Positions 23,901 to 34,984 of a stretch of 64,000 nucleotides of DNA are shown here, one piece after another. Below the pieces are notes generated by a model. That model did not search any database, was not told the DNA's origin, and was given only the letters and a program-made list of their open reading frames with translations. Source of the DNA: Phoronis australis (taxonomy: Eukaryota; Phoronida; Phoronidae). The stretch's first letter is position 1. Each line of letters opens with the position of its first letter. The position numbers and the translations under genes are program-made. The stretch covers positions 670,550 through 734,549 of the forward strand of contig NMRA01000123.1 in NCBI GenBank assembly GCA_002633005.1. Reading direction: 5' to 3'.

Positions 23901-26900
23901 AATTAAGTGATACCTGCGTGCTGGCTACCGACCACCTAGCGGCACGCAGGGAACCAGCGAATATGTATAAATTGCACTATCATTGTTCTACAAGACAGAT
24001 TGACAGATTTGTCATTGAAGAGGATACGTGCATACGTTACTTATAGATAACTCAATCTGTGTTTTTCAGAAACAACAATGCTCACGTTTGAAATATGCAA
24101 CTCTACTACATTGGACTTGCAAGATTATCCAATAGGATATGTAATAAGCCCCAATTTCCCGAACAACTATCCGAACGAGAAACGTTGCTCACTACTTCTG
24201 GAAAACGAGAAATCTCAGAGAATCAAAATTTCGTTTGAAACATTTTTATTGGAACAAGACACTACCGACCCGTGTGGGCGAGACTGGATTCAGTGGTCTG
24301 TGCCTTCTGCTCTTGGTTCGTGGGAGTCTTCGAGATATTGTGGCAATAACACACCATTGAACACGACATTGCCTTATAACACGCATAAAATAACATTCGT
24401 GTCTGACAAGTCTATCACTGCACCAGGTTTTAAACTGAGGTTTGACGGTAAGGACCTTTAAAAATCTAGAACTGCATGACTGAGTGGCTTAATCTTTTTT
24501 CTTTTTATTGTGCTATTATTTCGATTATTGTTGTTATCATTATTAATGGTGTTGCTGTTGTTGTTGTTGTTGTTGCTTCTGTTACCATTGTTGTTTTAAA
24601 GTTATCTTTTGATGATGTTGATGCCATGACGCTAAAACGGCTTAACTTGCTTTGATACACAATAAAATGTAACAGGTTTGCAAAATGTGACAAATGTTTC
24701 GTTTTATGTCATTGTTACATTTTACAATGCTAGGCCTCTCCTAAAATGTAACAAATTGTTACATTTTATGTAATTGTTACAATTTAGATGGAATGCACAT
24801 ACCAGAAATGTACACTGTTACATTTTATCCCATAAGCGTTGAATCTATCGAGGGAAATACGGCCATTCAATAGTTTTCCTTATTCACCTCCTGCACTACT
24901 TCAACAGCGACCTCTGACATGGAAAGTTCAAAAGGTACGGTCAATGTCGACTCGACGTCTTCAGCCGGTTCGATCATCAAACTTTCCGAATAAAGTTTAA
25001 AGTAATACAGTTGCAACAGTGTAACTAACACTCGACATGCAACCAGGCCCTAAATGTAAAATCTGGAACAAAAGTGTTAATTATAAGACACTTATGTCTC
25101 AGTTTTCAGTAGCTGAATAGGGCCTACTATATCGTCTGCAACTCAGGCACCGATTCCTAGGAAACTAAAATATCAAATATTGTTGTTTTTTTAACTATTT
25201 CCAGGAGATGTTACAAGTTCACTGCACAGCTGCCGTTGTTTTCATCTTTGCTACCTTTTTTCAAGAAATAAATAGTTACTTTTAAAACTGTTTATTTTAC
25301 AAGAGAAAACTTGCAACCTAAAGCGCAAGTATAAGGATATAGGATGTGATCCGCCATGTGAACAGTCTGGGTGAAGTATTTGAAACGTCTGCCGAAAAAT
25401 GTAAAGTACTTAGGGATTCGAAGCACGGGATAAATACAAAACGTGCCACTTTCGGTACGTTTTGTGTATTTACGAAAGCTACGTCATATTTCATGAGTTT
25501 GCATGGTATTTGTCACACGAAGGAAACGGTTCATACACTTAACGACTTCTTTCTCGGATTGTTTGAATGAAATTCTATCAAATGTGCCAGCTCGAATTTA
25601 TAGGTGTGCTTTCCATTGCCTTTTTAACATAAGTCGAGCTTCTTTGTATAGTCAAAATATGTACCCTGTACAGTTTCAACAGAACAGTTTCCAGGATCAG
25701 GTAACACGTTTTTATTGTTAGTGTTCTTGCAATCTTTTGTTGGCGCTCATGGGTCACACCTAATTGTGTGTCCGGCATTAGAGTAAACACACTTTCCTTG
25801 GTACCCTGTAAGCATAAAAGAAACAATAATTTCGTATTTAGGCTAATACTTATCGCATTTCTTCGAGAAAAAACGTCAATAACATTTTTATCATTGAGAA
25901 TTCAATTTGGGAAGCCAAATTGGTAGAAAAACACCCATTTTACTTTACGATAGTTTGATTTATTTCAGCCAGTGTTTCATTGCCTTGACGTCACGACAAA
26001 TGCTCCACACAACATAGACTACATGTAGATAAAAGTTTCTGATGCCGACGGGTTCTGTTTAACACCTTAGTTACGAACGATAATTTCTTAGTAACATTGT
26101 CAGTGGTGGAAGGAAATAAAAGCACGCATTTATTTGCGAGCAGGTTGACAGATTTTGCCAGTGCAACAACAAAAAATCGCTTTTATAAACGTGGCGGCAT
26201 AGTAATGTGTTTTAAACAGCTAAAAGCTGAAAGAAATATCATTGCTCGTATAGTGTCAAACCTGTTTGAAATAGTACTGGTAACAACTGATCAAGCTGTG
26301 ACGTGTATATGTAAAAATGGGAGGCCCAGATAGGAAAATAGAAATTTTTTTCTTGGACTTTTCGTATCTCAGAGGCGGACCTTTTTGCCCACTTCGCTGA
26401 ATAGGGGGGTTCGAACGAGCCCCCTAAGACCCCCCTGGGTGCGCTCATGAGTTTTTGGGACTAGTATTACGGAAAACTGTATTTCTGTGATGTTACTCCC
26501 GTAATAACGCTTATGTTTATGCGTATATCCGAACTCAACCTGGCTACAGTATAAACTCATGGATTTTATTTTAGAAAGTTTAGCAGATCTAGAGACACGT
26601 TTTGAATAATTCACATGTGAAAAGGATTTCAGGCTTTCGGATACCTGAATTGGATCGGACGCGCGCAGACTACAAAGATAGGGCCCATTGCGCAAAATAG
26701 CGGATTTGGAACTCATGAGAATAAATAGTCATAAGACTCTTCCTGATAAAATTTGCAGAAGTCGGTAGCCATGTAGGTATCATGCATCTGTTTCCGCTTG
26801 TCCGGTCATTTCACTTCTACTCTGCCTTTAAAATTATATTTTTAGCTACAGATCATGCTACAAAGATTGACGACTTTGGGAAGACTGACATCAAGAATAG

Positions 26901-29900
26901 AACGGCAACGGAGAAATTTCGCAAACAACTTGTAGGATCGGGTATCTTGACAACAACTTTGAAAAGCAGCAACTTTCCAACACGGTTTGAAGACTCGGGT
27001 ATCGTGACGAAAACTTTAAGGAGGGGGGACTTTTTAACAGAGCCGCAAGAATCAGGTATCAAGAAGACAACTTTGGGAATGGGAGAGTCTTCAAGGCAAA
27101 CTACACCTCATAAAATGGGAAAGCAGATAGCGAAAGGTAAAGGACTCACCACCGTGGCATTGATACTCAGTAGCAGAGCGTGGTATGTGTAGGCATATCT
27201 GTTATTTCTCGACTAAATGCGCATAGGAATGGAAAAAATCCCCAACAAATCCGACAACTAAATACAGAACGCATATGATGCTACAAATATTCAGGAAGTA
27301 AATCATTTTTACGCTTCAAATATGTTGCTGAAAATGGGGAAAAGTCTACCGCAATGCAAAGTTTTGACAACTACGAAGTGACATCCTGACGTACTGTATT
27401 TCGTGAGTTTTCAGCCATCTCGTTTTGAGCGAAATGGCGACATCTGTTTGTGCAGTGGCGTGACTACATGTCCCTCTTCCAAAGAAGACTAGTGGAAACT
27501 CTTGTAACTAGAAGTGTGTTGTTACAAAAAGGCTACAGTAATAAAAATATTTTTTTCAGTCAATTGTTACGAGGAGAGCAAGCTGTCAAAAGAGACAAAT
27601 GACAGGTGTGCCTCTGTAACAACGGACAACCTTATGAGTTGCTGAACGAGTTTCTTCATGTCAGTAATGTTGACATAGCATTATGATAAACTTGAACACG
27701 AAAAAGACAACGACACTGACAACTTAACGATGAGTCGACAATGACACTGACATTCAGACAATGAATGATTGACACTATGGTATTGAAACTGAAATTGGCC
27801 GTTGCAATGAAAACTATATTGGCAATGGGAGTGAAATGGCATAAACGACATTGACAAAGGCTATGACAATGTTGATGACGTTAAAAAACCATACTGCATC
27901 AATAGCATCCTCTGACACAGCGCCACCTATACTGCAATTAGCACTGTGATAGAGTGTACATCAATAGCTGCTAATGAGAAAGTGTGAGTACAAATGTATT
28001 TACATGTACTGGCTACATAGGTTTTTAACGCTATTCTGACTTCTGTAGTAATTTGTTTATCTTTTAGAGGATGCTGCTGGTCGGAAGTACGGGGTTTATA
28101 TTGGCATAAGTGTAGCAGCTCTTACACTGGGCGCCATTGTTGTTGTCGGTGCTATAACAGTGAAAAGGAGGTGAGCATGTTTGTTTTCAGAAAGCGTTAT
28201 TCCGCGTAATGGTGAAGTCTGTACAAAAATAGACCGACCTAGGAACCAGTCCCTAGGTGCGACTGATCTAGGGTTGTAAAGGGCACTAGTCTCGAAACGT
28301 ACTAAAAAATAAGAAAATGGTATTTTTACAAGATTTTTTAAAAGTCTAACCGGTGGAATCAAGTCTAACGGGTGGAATAAAGTCCAACCGGTGGAATAAA
28401 GACTAACCGGTGGAGTATGTGACGGAATGTTGTAGCCCAGGGATTCCTACGCCATGGTCCGCCACTTAGACCATCTACTGGGCGTCTTTAGCTGGAGCCT
28501 TAGTTCCAACTATGGTGAACGCTCCTAGTCAGCCAGGCGTGCGTTCAGTAGACGCTAGGACCTACGCTAGGACCTACCTAAAATCTAGTCAAAGTCACGT
28601 GTTCTCATTTGAAATACGCGGCAATATCTCACGTAATCTCGTGAAGTTTTGCTTTTTAGCGAGGTACCAGCCTTACTGAACGGGAGGCAGTTTGGTCGCA
28701 TAATTGACCTTTGAACATAACTATGGTCTGCCCTGTAGCAGGCTCGTATAGTCACTAGATGGCGACCTCCGAGTAGTTCCAGGTAAACTGAAAGATTTCT
28801 TTGGTAAATAGGTGTTATTCACAATAAGTTGTTGCTAAATATTCAAAGTGTGTGTTTAGTAAAATACTAATAAGTGTAAAAATGTTCCACTTTTGCATGA
28901 GGGGCTATCAAAATTAGGTTGAAACGAAAACGAAATGGTTATTTACAACAATGTTATAGCGTATTTAAGATTTCATCATGAACATTTATTTCTGATCAGT
29001 AAAATTTGATCATGTTGTTGATCGCGTTGTTCAGGTATAAAGCTAATTTTCCATTTTGCTAAATTTTAGTAAGAAGACATAGTCACGTGTCCCAGTTAAT
29101 GGCAGATTAGTGTAAAATCAAAAATCAAATTTTAAATATGTGGTACTTTTACATAGGCGAATTTAGGGGGGGGGCAGAGGGCCCGCCCCCACCCCCGCTC
29201 CTTGGCTGCCGCAAGAAAAATGAAAAAGCAACTGCGTGAAGCGTGAGGAAATATTGAGTACAGGACCCGAGATGGCGGCGGAATCGTGTTCCCTTTTTTT
29301 TCTTTTCCCACACCCACCCGACCCCCGCAACTTTCGGGCGCCTGTGCACATACACTTGCGCTTTTTCCAAATGCCCCGAGGTAACCTGTTGAGCCCTCCC
29401 CTCCCTCCTTATGGTATCCTAGATCCGCCACTGCTTTCCTGAGATAAATAATTGTATAGTTATGTAGATAGTTACAGTAGCTGAATGTACAGATTCGCCG
29501 ATAATGCCTCACGTAAAGTTGCCCAATGTCTGGCTGTGTGAGTATACATTTAGGTTACTGCACGACATGAAACCGAAATTAAGAGTAGACAAGCCTTTTT
29601 TGTTTTCCTTTTTAAGAGAAGAAGCGTAAAGCCCCGTCTGTGCTCTGTAAACTGCTCTATACGATTATAATCGGAGTGTGCAGACATGCAAGTGTTCCGA
29701 TTTGTGGTTGGAGACGGAGTACTTCCAACTTTGTAGTATATCTGAACTTAAAATGGCGTGCGACACAGTGGAACATGAACTTTCATGAGACAAAATTCAT
29801 TATGTTAACTTCGATTCTCATGCGATTCACTGGTTCAGGGAACAGAGCAGTGATGTTTCTTCCAACCCACGTCCAGTTAACACCGGGAACCCTTTCATTT

Positions 29901-32102
29901 TTATCGTCTTAAATGATCCTCCCCAGTTATTTACACAGAGATGTGTAGAGTGTACCTGACAGAGATGTGCAGAGTGTAACTGGCAGAGATGTGTGGAGTG
30001 TAACTGACAGAGATGTGTAGAGTGCAACTGACAGCGATGTGTAGAGTGTAACTGACACAGATGTGTAGAGTGCAACTGACACAGATGTGTAGAGTACATG
30101 TACAACTGGCAGAGATGTGTAGAGTGTACCTGACAGAGATGTGTAGAGTGTAACTGACAGAGATGTGTAAAGTGTAACTGACAGATATGTGTAGAGTGTA
30201 ACTGACAGAGATGTGTAGAGTGTACCTGGCAGAGATGTGTAGAGTGTACCTGGCAGAGATGTGTAGAGTGTAACTGTCAGAGATGTGTAAAGTGTACCTG
30301 ACAGAGATGTGTAGAGTGTACCTGACAGAGATGTGTAGAGTGTACCTGACAAAGATGTGTAGAGTGCAACTGACAGAGATGAGAGTGTAACTGACAGAGA
30401 TGTGTAGAGTGTAACTGGCAGAGATGTGTAGAGTGTAACTGGCAGAGATGTGTAGAGTGTACCTGACAGGGATGTGTAGAGTGTAACTGGCAGAGATGTA
30501 TAGACTGTAGCTGTCAAAGTTCTATTGAGTGTAGCTGTCAAAAATGTGTCAAGTGTAGCGGTCAAAGATGTGTTGAGTATGGCTGTCAAAGTCGTTGAGT
30601 GTAGCTGTCAAACATGTGTCGAATTTTACAATCAAAGGTTTGTAGAGTGTAACTGACAAAGATTTGTCGAGTGTACCTGACAAAGATGTGTTGAGTGTAA
30701 CTGTCAAAGATGTGTTGACTATAGCTGTCAAAGTCGTTGAGTGTAGCTGTCAAACATGTGTCGAGTTTAACTGTCAAAGATGTGTAGAGTGTAGCTGACA
30801 AAGATTTGTCGAGTGTAGCTGACAAAGATGTGTCGTATGTACCTTGCAAATATTTGTAGCTTGAAAAGATGTATCGAGTGCTCAGCATTGCTAATAGAAC
30901 GAATATTTCAACGGTCAACTCACGTCAAAGTTCTAAAACAAAAGTTCAGATAATTGACTCTGCAAACAAGTTAGTCAACAGTAGCAGTAGTAATGAAATG
31001 GTAAGTTTTATACCGTCTGGTATCGGACTAAATTCATAGTTTATGACTTTATTACTCTTTGATCTGTAAATTGCAAGTGATTACCATGTGTAATTATATC
31101 AACACCTGTGTTTTCTATGTTAATCTTATAAAGTTTCATATATTGCCTACTGATTTTGTCCCTCAGTTCACTGAATATTACAAGCTATTATCACCAATAC
31201 TGCACATAATTTAATCATTAATTTATTTGTATATAATGCTGCTCTTGTGCTCGTGATGCCTGTGCAGTATTTATGTGTCCGTATGCTTGCGTGCGCGTGC
31301 GTGTGAAGTGCGGGTGCGTCGGGTACTGTAAAGAAACTGGGGTATTTGTTAAAAAGCTTGTATTACTAATTAGTTCCCTGAAAAGACAACTAAAAATTGT
31401 TCATATTCGAAGTCCTATAGAGATATTGAGGTGTGTGGACAGCGTTTAAGGGGCCACTTCACGTGTGGGAGTGGAGAGGTAGTTTTAAGGTGAAAGCCAC
31501 TTAAGGGAAGACATTAGACATTTGAACACTTTAAAACGGCAGGGAATCTATTGAGATTTTTGCATTGGGTTTGATATAGAGTCTATTTAACAACGACTGC
31601 AACGATACTTCTTCCCTTACCTTGCCGCAAACAAAACTGAATAATACAGTCTCAGGAGTAAATAATGCGTTTTCTTTGGATGCTGCTTCTAAAGGCTGTG
31701 GAAGTTTCATTGTCCTTATCAAAAAATGTCTGATTCTTTACATTAAAGATAATCCATTTCAGAAAATGGAATAAAAATCTTGAAGCCAAGGAAGACAAAC
31801 TGGTTGAGCGGGAAGACAGTACTTCCCTGAAAGAACTTGAAGGGAACTCTGAGGAAGGCGGATTTTACCACGACCTAGAAAGTCTAGACGGGCAATCTGT
31901 ACCTGATGATCAAGATAATCATTACGAATGCACTTCATTAAGTTACGAACAAACAGAATTCTGTGCTGCTTCTTCGCCTTTCAAAAAAGACATGGAAAAG
32001 GTCAAGGCCATTAAAAGTGAAGGAGATATCAACCTCGAAGCCGAGGCTGAACAGATAGAATGGACAGAGAACAGTTTTTATGACTCATTCAAACAGGTTT
32101 AA
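20875..32102 (+). CDS. CUB receptor gene 2: one CUB domain, repeat stalk, TM, tyrosine tail
   Basis: Five exons are joined: 20875-20947, 24070-24447, 26846-27136, 28068-28170 and 31763-32102. The sum is 1185 nt, giving 394 aa plus stop, with phases 1,1,1,2 as in gene 1. Layout: signal peptide 1-24, CUB 25-150, stalk 151-247, TM about 256-278, tail 282-394. It is a tandem paralogue of gene 1, lying about 4 kb downstream on the same strand. The shared C-terminal EWT(D/E)NSxYDS motif is the strongest sequence link beyond the CUB. It should be a type I surface protein; ligand and function are unknown. The last intron (28171-31762) holds a 900-bp minisatellite. Confidence 0.8.
22335..22575. repeat. 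32-bp minisatellite in gene 2 intron 1
   Basis: About seven imperfect units of the type CAATGGAACACACAAATG followed by TTACATAATCACAC. Units vary by single bases and one short form. No coding role. Confidence 0.85.
23386..23966. mobile_element. MITE-like repeat family R1, copy 2
   Basis: A direct copy of 2710-3317, from GGTATCACGCAGTGCCACGC to GGCACGCAGGGAACCAGC. The outer part of the left terminal repeat is missing: sequence jumps from TTCGCTGG straight to TATCACGCAG. The flanks ATTCGCTGG and CCAGCGAAT mirror each other. It lies in gene 2 intron 1, just upstream of the CUB exon. Confidence 0.7.
24070..24447 (+). CDS. Gene 2 exon 2: CUB domain
   Basis: The acceptor is GTTTTTCAG and the donor is GACG|GTAAGG, phase 1 on both sides; 126 residues. 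It contains FEICNST, GYVISPNFPNNYPNEKRCS, DPCGRDW, SRYCGNN and the last strand APGFKLRFDG, giving the four CUB cysteines. NST and NTT sequons are present. Closest in the window is CUB 2 of gene 1. Confidence 0.9.
24525..24835. repeat. (TTG)n run and TGTTACATTTTA-rich tract
   Basis: A GTTGTTGTTGTTGTTG microsatellite at about 24552-24576 is followed by several copies of TGTTACATTTTA in both orientations (for example TGTAACAAATTGTTACATTT near 24748), forming local palindromes. It is intronic. Confidence 0.6.
24888..25265. repeat. Dispersed repeat family R3, copy 2
   Basis: Reverse complement of the stretch at 10620-10998, for example CAATGTCGACTCGACGTC and ACTCAGGCACCGATTCC. It lies in gene 2 intron 2. 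Confidence 0.65.
26372..26450. repeat. G/C-run repeat fragment
   Basis: GAGGCGGACCTTTTTGCCC is followed by GGGGGGTTCGAACGAGCC and CCCCTAAGACCCCCCTGGG. It belongs in style to the other GGCGGATC-plus-G-run termini. It is short and has no partner end identified. Confidence 0.4.
26846..27136 (+). CDS. Gene 2 exon 3: stalk with three 19-residue repeats
   Basis: The acceptor is TATATTTTTAG and the donor is GAAAG|GTAAAG, phase 1 on both sides. The 97-residue stalk is basic and Thr-rich. Three tandem units align: GSGILTTTLKSSNFPTRFE, DSGIVTKTLRRGDFLTEPQ and ESGIKKTTLGMGESSRQTT. The conserved core is SGI-x-x-TTL. NRT is a sequon. The frame remains open past the donor, but GTAAAG is required to reach the TM exon in phase. 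Confidence 0.72.
28068..28170 (+). CDS. Gene 2 exon 4: transmembrane segment
   Basis: The acceptor is ATCTTTTAG (phase 1) and the donor is AGGAG|GTGAGC (phase 2). It encodes EDAAGRKYGVYIGISVAALT followed by LGAIVVVGAITVKR, one hydrophobic span ended by Lys-Arg-Arg. The phase pair is identical to the gene 1 TM exon. There is no starting Met. Confidence 0.82.
28342..28420. repeat. 20-bp tandem repeat, four units
   Basis: The unit is about AAGTCTAACCGGTGGAATAA, repeated four times with one or two changes each. It lies in the last intron of gene 2. Confidence 0.8.
28538..28693. mobile_element. Short MITE family R2, copy 2
   Basis: A direct copy of 8321-8476, from GCGTTCAGTAGACGCTAGG to CTGAACGGGAGGC, with the same imperfect terminal inverted repeats. 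Confidence 0.75.
29151..29435. mobile_element. G/C-run MITE with GGCGGATCTAGG-type termini
   Basis: The left end is CATAGGCGAATTTAGGGGGG. The right end read inward is CAGTGGCGGATCTAGG. The two are related, suggesting an inverted terminal repeat. The left part is shared in inverted orientation with 10150-10342. Open frames across it reflect the G and C runs. Confidence 0.5.
29936..30850. repeat. 24-bp minisatellite in gene 2 last intron
   Basis: About 38 units of the type TGTGTAGAGTGTAACTGACA plus GAGA. The first 600 bp are homogeneous; units from about 30500 onward carry GTAGCTGTCAAAG variants and are more diverged. Because 24 is a multiple of 3, long repetitive frames exist on the - strand (220 codons) that are not genes. 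Confidence 0.95.
31763..32102 (+). CDS. Gene 2 exon 5: cytoplasmic tail and stop
   Basis: The acceptor is AATCCATTTCAG with phase 2 entry; the split codon gives Arg, so the junction reads KRRKWNKNLE. The 113-residue acidic tail has GGFYHDLESL, NHYECTSLSYEQTEF and, at the end, EWTENSFYDSFKQV followed by TAA. The exon has no in-frame start codon and is found only by following the gene 1 architecture. The EWT-x-NS-x-YDS match to gene 1 confirms it. Confidence 0.85.
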
Positions 32103-33145
32103 CTTGTCGACTCTGACTAACTGCTCATTTCTATCAGAAGTTTCGGTAATTATTTCTTGTGGCGCGTTTTTCAATATATTTTCCATATTAAACGGACTGA
32201 ATAGCTGAAAATTTTAATTATAATTAGTTAAATTAAGATTTGTGTAAGACGTTGAGGATACGTCTGTGCATTCAGTCCATTATCTACAAAAATATAAAAA
32301 AATTCAAATAGAGAAATGGATATTTTTTCTGAAAACAGAAAGCCTGTAGAATTTGATTTTACACCAAATCTACCATCGATGGGGTCGTGTGATCAAGTAT
32401 TTTAACTTAAATGCCACAAAAGGGACAGGTGCACTCAATTTCCGAGATTTGATGTTCCGAAATTAGCCAAATTTTGACATTTTCATGGGTCTTACATTAT
32501 CTTATTATCAAGACACACAAATTTCACCCTAAGTACATGTATTAGAATTTCTTATTTTTTGCTATGAAATATTTACAATTGCAGGAGCGTTTTCATGTTA
32601 ACCATGCTAAATTTACTTGTAATATGGCACCTTCGACAATTCGATCTCAGTCTTATTAAAAAGAGCAAACATGCCTTTGACACTTCAAATCATCGCTCGT
32701 GTGGAAGACAACGTTGTGTAATCATGTATGCTCACCAGTCGCCACTTCGGTTTTCTTGAGTCCTTGATGACACTGCGTAATCAGCTGAAACGTAGCAATC
32801 CTTGTTTCTGTAAAATATTTGTGTAATTTACTTAGAAACTGTCGGACAAGCTGCACCATTTCTATTCTCAAGCCATCGGTTCAAAATAGAGATGAGTATC
32901 TCCTTGGCATACCAAGTTGTAGGGCTTCTCCCCGATGCTGCGACCTGGTGGTCCTTGTGACGTCACTGGCGATGCCAAACTAATTTTCAGTCTTGCGTTA
33001 TTCTCCAGCATTTATTTTGTCTGTATGTACCTGGCTTTCAACAAAACGTTCATGTTTTTAATAAGAAGCTTATAAATAATCAAAAGGCATTGCGAAATAT
33101 TGAGCAGCTTCTTAATGTTGAACAAGATGAAGGCCATTGTTTAGT
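32103..33145. other. 3' flank of gene 2
   Basis: A+T-rich, with no canonical AATAAA just after the stop that I can pick out. No exon or repeat family is recognised up to the transposon at 33150. Confidence 0.4.
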
Positions 33146-33149
33146 TTGA

Positions 33150-34774
33150 AGGAGAATGCCACCTGATTTAATTAGTAAATTTTACAGTCTTAATCGGTCT
33201 ATATCCACATCGACTCTTATACGGTCGACCTCACCTTTCTGAGAGGTGTCGCGTTAACCTGTGAGGAAGGTGAGAAACGACGCAGCGACGTCAGTGGTTC
33301 ATCTGCAGAGTGAATGCCGCTATATTGCGTGCATCGTTCCCGTTTGTCCGAACAATGAAGCTGCGAAGAAAGCTTATATATCGTTTTTCGACTTCCTCGA
33401 GAGCTCGAAATGCTTAGGAATTAAGTGGCTCGCGGTAGTGCAGAATGTTAATAGCAAGTATGAGGTCGACATCTCCATGTCTGTGGCCGGCATTTCGTCG
33501 CCCGGCCAGTCATTTCTATGACGAATTCCGGCTTACCAAAGAACTGTCCAAACGTTCTGTTGCCTGTGCATGTTCACTGCGCCTCTTTAGTATTTCTTGA
33601 TCAGTGTATTCTGGTTCGAACTGATAGCCTGTGAAACCAAACGATCCGACCCGTGAAGTCTTCGTCGGATGAGCTCTCGACTGAGTTGTGATTGGCGCCG
33701 GGTGGGTTGCCATGTACACGTTTATTATTCTGCGTTCTGTTTCAAAATGAATTATTCTCGCCCTAACCAATGCTTATATAAAACTGAAACAAAGTCTGTC
33801 TCATTAGATACAATTTGTAATGTGTTTGGAGAATTCGAGAGTGTAAATGTTTTGAGAAGCCTGAATAAACCAATGTGTCACCCGGCCGGCTTTAGATGCA
33901 ATAATGGTAACTGACTGGGCACCAAGGCCGTGTGAGCGCATGCTGCTCATTCAGTGTTTGCTGACAGAAAGCTGTTGTGAAACAATAACTCGATTTTATA
34001 TGCCATGTCACATGTTAAGGGAATCTTTATTTAGATATACAAATACATTATCGGCCAAATCATTCAGTGTTACTGTACAACCTTTGCCCTGAAGGTTCTG
34101 TGGAACGGGGGAACCTGACTTCGCAACCCCCGACAAGTAAGTAGATTTTTTGTTTCGTGGCTAATTCACCTAAATAATTACGTGCACATTATTTCTTTGG
34201 CTCACTATTATAGTCTTTTCGTGACTGGAGGTTTAGTGATGTCCAGTCCCGGCGGCCGGTACTCATAAGGGCTGATCTGGTTCCGAGCCACTTCGGGAGT
34301 AACAAGCCTTTTGACAAAATCGCAAGTCTAAAAGTACAACACACAGCTATGTTCCCCGTCTGTATTTCACGGAAGAATGATTCGAATATCACCAAACAGA
34401 TCCAAATTCCTACGATCGACCACTGCAAATTCAGTACCTCGGTACTCACCTGAACTCTGTAGGCTACGGTACGTTCAAATACCTATAAATCCGTAACAGT
34501 GAAATAAAACAATACGTTTGTTCAAGAACTCGATGTATTTGTAAGGGGTTTACATCGAATTTTGATGATTTATAGGTATAAAACGATGAATTCAGGCGAT
34601 AAGTTGACACCAGTAAGCGTACGTGTTCGGTGAACGGCTAAACAGACTACGTTAATTTCAACGCCTCTGTCTGCCGTTAGGTATCACATAAAACAACTGA
34701 ACTTGGTGTTATCGAGTGGAACTACTCCATCTTAATTGATAAGAAATAGTTTGTTATTTGGCTGGCGTTCTCCT
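33150..34774 (+). mobile_element. TTAA-flanked THAP-type DNA transposon, copy 2 (Kolobok-like), defective
   Basis: This is an inverted relative of 229-2600 without the nested insert. The left terminus is AGGAGAATGCCACC after TTGA (a one-base change from TTAA). The right terminus read inward is AGGAGAACGCCAGCC, followed by TTAA at 34775-34778. Shared internal landmarks include CAGTCCCGGCGGCCG and TGTATTTCACGGAAGAAT. Only fragments of a THAP-type transposase remain. Confidence 0.75.
33261..33521 (+). pseudogene. THAP-like transposase N-terminus of TTAA element copy 2
   Basis: An 86-codon frame contains CIVPVCPNNEAAKKAYISFF, aligned to CIVSACPNYEAAKKAGTSFF of copy 1, then KWLAVVQN. The second half of the zinc finger is not found in frame. 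Confidence 0.5.
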
Positions 34775-34984
34775 TTAAGGTTGAGATGCTTGTTATGATT
34801 TGTATGTCGTCTTATGGATATTCATAATGTACTGATTAGGATGACGCGCACATTTAGCACATTACTGTTTAAATGGCATATTATTTTCATTGTTATTGTT
34901 TAAACGATATTTTGTTAGTTTTGGTCCAGTCAGGACTCAAATAAACGTTCTATTGTCCATCTACTGCTTAGTTTCGTAAACACG

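Noticed and set aside
29927-30589. 220-codon - strand frame of YTSLSVTL repeats
   Set aside because: A by-product of the 24-bp minisatellite, whose period is a multiple of three. No splice or domain support.
29936-30850. CRISPR-like array
   Set aside because: Units abut without unique spacers and the context is animal DNA; it is a minisatellite.
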